DNA of 20,041 bases, taken from NCBI GenBank assembly GCA_003427395.1, contig BFEA01000122.1, forward strand, positions 954,243 to 974,283, read 5' to 3'. Position numbers and translations under genes: made by a program. Below the pieces are notes generated by a model, which searched no databases, was not told the origin of the DNA, and was given only the letters and a program-made list of their open reading frames with translations. Source of the DNA: Chara braunii. Taxonomy: Eukaryota > Streptophyta > Charophyceae > Charales > Characeae. This document shows, in pieces, positions 17,416-20,041 of this stretch (positions are counted from its first letter, which is position 1; each line of letters begins with the position of its first letter).

Positions 17416-18300
17416 CTCTATACTCCCGCCATCCTCCTATTTTCAGCTGGGTTCTCAGCCCTGCATTCCTTCTTGCCCGAATTTCTTGGTCTATCCGGTT
17501 CAATGCCCTGACTGCTCTCCGAAAGATTGACAGCAGCCCATGCCCTAATGCCGTATCGGTCCCCAGCATGTGCCACCCAATCTCAGGTAGATACACGGTT
17601 CCAGTCACCCTAAGGTCGGTGTACAGGTCATCTCATGACCCCCTATTGAATCTCATGCCACTCCATAGACATTCCACCATCATAAATGCTTGGTTTCGTC
17701 CGAAGGTCATAGCACGCCATTCTACGTTGATCCCTTGAACCTCGTAGCTTGCTGGGAACGACACTTCCCACCCGTTACCGCTCTCCGTGAGTGGTGGTGT
17801 TGAACCATGCTTGGTCTGCCCGGGAAGGAGTGTTACTAATCAACCGGCGAGACCAACTCCTGCCCAACAGTCCGGTGGCCCGACCTCCACACATGAGACC
17901 AGGCGACACTTCAATAGAAACGACGTTTCGCAACCCGCCCCAGCTGGTTCAGACCCACCCTTTCCTTCCGTAGGCAGGACGCTCAATTTCCCCTCATGCA
18001 GATCACAAGTCCCAAGTGGGACACACATAGTACAAATGCATTTCCCAAGGTGCATCTAGCGCATTCTACCCAAACCTCGCATTCTCCCTCAGAACCGTGT
18101 GTGTCACTCCCCCTATTGTCCATACAGAGTGGCTGGTTCCTTTTTGTGAGCATCTTCAAAGGTGAGCTAGTTTTCTTTGGAGTCTAGCAACTCCCTTCAT
18201 TCCTATTCTCTTCTTTCATCTGTCGCTTCATAGGGCAGGATTGTGCTTTTCTTGATCACTGTTATGTTCATGTTGGTTCCTTCAAGCATCTCAAGTGTAT
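17416..18300. other. Non-coding stretch, no gene recognised
   Basis: Short overlapping frames (17787-18059 plus, 17840-18055 minus) have no recognisable features. Small palindromes include GGTCAT-CTC-ATGACC (about 17627-17641) and GTCCCA-AG-TGGGAC (about 18007-18020), each near chance expectation on its own. Confidence 0.45.
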
Positions 18301-18307
18301 AGTGCAT

Positions 18308-18716
18308 GAGCCCGCTGGGCTCAGAAGAAGAAGAGAGAAGGGCACCCAGCCGGTCGGATCACCTCGCCGCGAGATTTTCATTGGACCCCAGCCGAAGTCG
18401 AAGCACCAACCGCCTGTCAGGTAACCGGAGCCATTCTTTCACACGAAGAGGAAGGATCGACCTGCGACTTGCCCTATGCTTCCCCAGACCGACAAACATC
18501 AACACCGGAGGGAGGGGGGCTAGAGCCACTCCTCAGAGGAGTGAGCTGATCAAGTGTGCATTCATGCATGTTATACCTCCAGGCTTGACTATGTCATGCG
18601 CTCAACCACTCTCAAATCTGATTCTCTCAAAGGGAAGTGCAAACTCAAGTCCTCGTTTACTTATCTTTGATTGTGTATACGTTCATGCATCGGGCGCCCC
18701 CTTTCGGGATGGATAG
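18308..18716 (+). other. Unrecognised open stretch with small palindromes
   Basis: A 136-codon frame (18306-18716) starts at an ATG followed by GAGCCC-GCT-GGGCTC, a 6-bp palindrome. It is Arg/Ser/Pro-rich without recognised motifs and also contains CACTCCT-CAG-AGGAGTG. I cannot support it as a gene. Confidence 0.25.
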
Positions 18717-18851
18717 GGTTAATTTAACCCGTTGCCCGTCACCTTCACCATTTTTGTAGGGCTTAACCCCGTTAGACTTTCGAGTCTGTGTCGACCCCAC
18801 TGCGGGTCCCAATTGGCTCGGCCTGCCCACGCTCATGCCCAGAGCGTGGGC
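18716..18851 (+). other. Cluster of four consecutive hairpins
   Basis: In 136 nt: GGGTTAA-T-TTAACCC (18716-18730), AGACT-TTCG-AGTCT (18774-18787), GACCC-CACTGC-GGGTC (about 18793-18808) and a perfect 10-bp stem GCCCACGCTC-ATGCCCA-GAGCGTGGGC (18825-18851) with a 7-nt loop. The last alone is unlikely by chance; the order is reminiscent of a structured RNA. Confidence 0.6.
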
Positions 18852-18859
18852 CATCGCGC

Positions 18860-19912
18860 GAGAGAGCTTTGACATTGAGGATGTAGCTCAACCCTCATGC
18901 TGGGTGGTAGTCTCGCTGATCTTTTCGCAAGCGTAATTTTTTTTTTCTTGATTGTGTTCGCAGACAATTCCTTCTTCCAATGCTCAAGCAGTCCAGGGGT
19001 TCTTTAAGATTTTCTCTTCTTTTGTGCGTAGGCTAAGTGTCTTCCTTAGGCCATGCACCATTTCCTTAAAGCAACAGTCTTGTGGCATCATCGGGGCGCG
19101 ACGGTGCCGTCTTTCCCCTACATTTCTCTGTTCCAATCATTATATTCATCGTCATTGGGGCCTGCCCCTTAGTTTTTTCCGGGCCTTCATCCGCATACAA
19201 AAGCTAGTTCACATTTCAATTAATCAAGACTTCGTTCACCGCCCAATCCACACTCAAAGTTTCATACACCAAGACCCCATTCACGAACAAAGTTTACACT
19301 AAGGCCCATAACCTTTTGCTCATTCATTCCTCTTCCCTTTGCTGGCCCATCCCTGGCTCAATCCTGCTCAAATCACCCCAAGCTACTCACCTGCACAGTC
19401 AAACACAAGTGCAACGTTCAATACAATCCCCCACTTGGGGGTGAATACATAGTCCGTTCCGCATGCCTATACTTTCTTTTTTTACCCTTGGCTTCCTCCG
19501 ATTCCTTTCACTTTACTCGTTCAATCCATCCTTCTCACATATTCATGCAGTTCGGGTTCTGGTTGAGTCAACTGACCTCTCTTCTTCAAACAACAATCTC
19601 TTTCTTTGGTCCTCTTTGGACTAACCCACTTCAGACCTCACAGTGTTTCCCGTTTACCGTTCTCAAGCGTTCCTTTCCTTCCCTTCTTGGCGGCATAAGA
19701 GACCGACGGTCCTTCCCTTGCCTTCTTTCTCCCCCAAGTGAGATCAACTCTCTTTCACCTTTTGTCCCCTGACAATGTAACAAGTGAGAGGGAGAGGTTA
19801 GTCGCATGCCAAGTTGAAAGAGAGAAAAGGTTTAGACTTAGATTATGGGAGAGGTAGAGGAAGGATGAAAAAGCCCAATAGAGGAATGGAATGAGAGAGA
19901 GGGAGGTGAGAA
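18860..19912. other. Non-coding pyrimidine-rich stretch
   Basis: The sequence is T/C-rich on the + strand to about 19770, then purine-rich. A frame at 18952-19302 and another at 19488-19772 contain no recognised domain and are Ser/Phe/Pro-rich, as expected of pyrimidine-rich DNA. A direct repeat-like patch (CACCAAGACCCCATTCA, CATTCACGAAC) lies near 19265-19290. Confidence 0.5.
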
Positions 19913-19913
19913 G

Positions 19914-19914
<1 letters not shown>

Positions 19915-19947
<33 letters not shown>

Positions 19948-19958
19948 ACGCGCGCGCG

Positions 19959-20013
<55 letters not shown>

Positions 20014-20041
20014 GAGATAGATAGATAGAGAGAGAGAGAGA
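19915..20041. repeat. (GA)n, (CG)n and (GATA)n compound microsatellite
   Basis: A GA tract (about 19915-19946) runs into an alternating CACGCGCGCGCG stretch with Z-DNA pattern, then a GATA tetranucleotide tract (about 19960-20030), ending in GA again at the window edge. The window therefore begins and ends in simple repeats. Confidence 0.95.

Noticed and set aside
4500-19000. LTR retrotransposon covering the gene-poor part
   Set aside because: I found no long terminal repeats, primer binding site, reverse transcriptase, RNase H or integrase motif; the only long exact direct repeat is the adapter artefact.

Overview
This window looks like eukaryotic nuclear DNA, probably from a stramenopile such as a brown alga. 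It has one clear protein-coding exon, for the N-terminus of a UPL3/TRIP12-type HECT ubiquitin ligase (minus strand). That exon is GC-rich, carries poly-Ala and poly-Gly runs, ends at a GT splice donor, and sits among long (CT/GA)n and (CA/TG)n microsatellites. The organism assignment is an inference from this style; no marker gene settles it. Two single N's lie in low-complexity tracts at 1673 and 3045.

Layout. 1-551: start of the ligase's first intron, mostly microsatellite. 552-1541: its first coding exon. 1542-4250: its GC-rich upstream side, with further microsatellites, poly-C tracts and a G-quadruplex-type run. 4251-6650: non-coding, with a tandem duplication and a compound hairpin. 6662-6751: a perfect 15-bp inverted repeat. 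6817-7614: a reading frame of unknown family broken only by TGA codons. 7641-8537: non-coding and hairpin-rich. 8675-9207: a second TGA-broken, disordered-protein-like frame plus a short overlapping ORF. 9148-9483: a 149-bp direct duplication around a 38-bp Nextera mate-pair junction adapter, which is a library or assembly artefact. 9484-12660: non-coding with several strong compound hairpins.

12670-14262 is the most unusual part. It is a tandem array of 23 hairpin units, nearly all with the same 7-nt loop ATAAGTT closed by a C-G pair, while the stem sequences change from unit to unit and stay complementary. Units are about 60 bp apart, and a six-unit order recurs in three blocks. A detached copy of the loop motif lies at 8524 inside another compound hairpin. 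Mispairs on the + strand are more often G.T than A.C, which favours selection on a + strand RNA. No matching system is known to me.

14263-18860: non-coding, with a diverged tandem duplication (offset about 594 bp) and more compound hairpins, including two sites where two folds compete. 18861-20041: pyrimidine-rich sequence ending in (GA)n, (CG)n and (GATA)n microsatellites. Apart from the ligase exon I recognise no protein family, and no tRNA, rRNA, integrase, reverse transcriptase or transposase.
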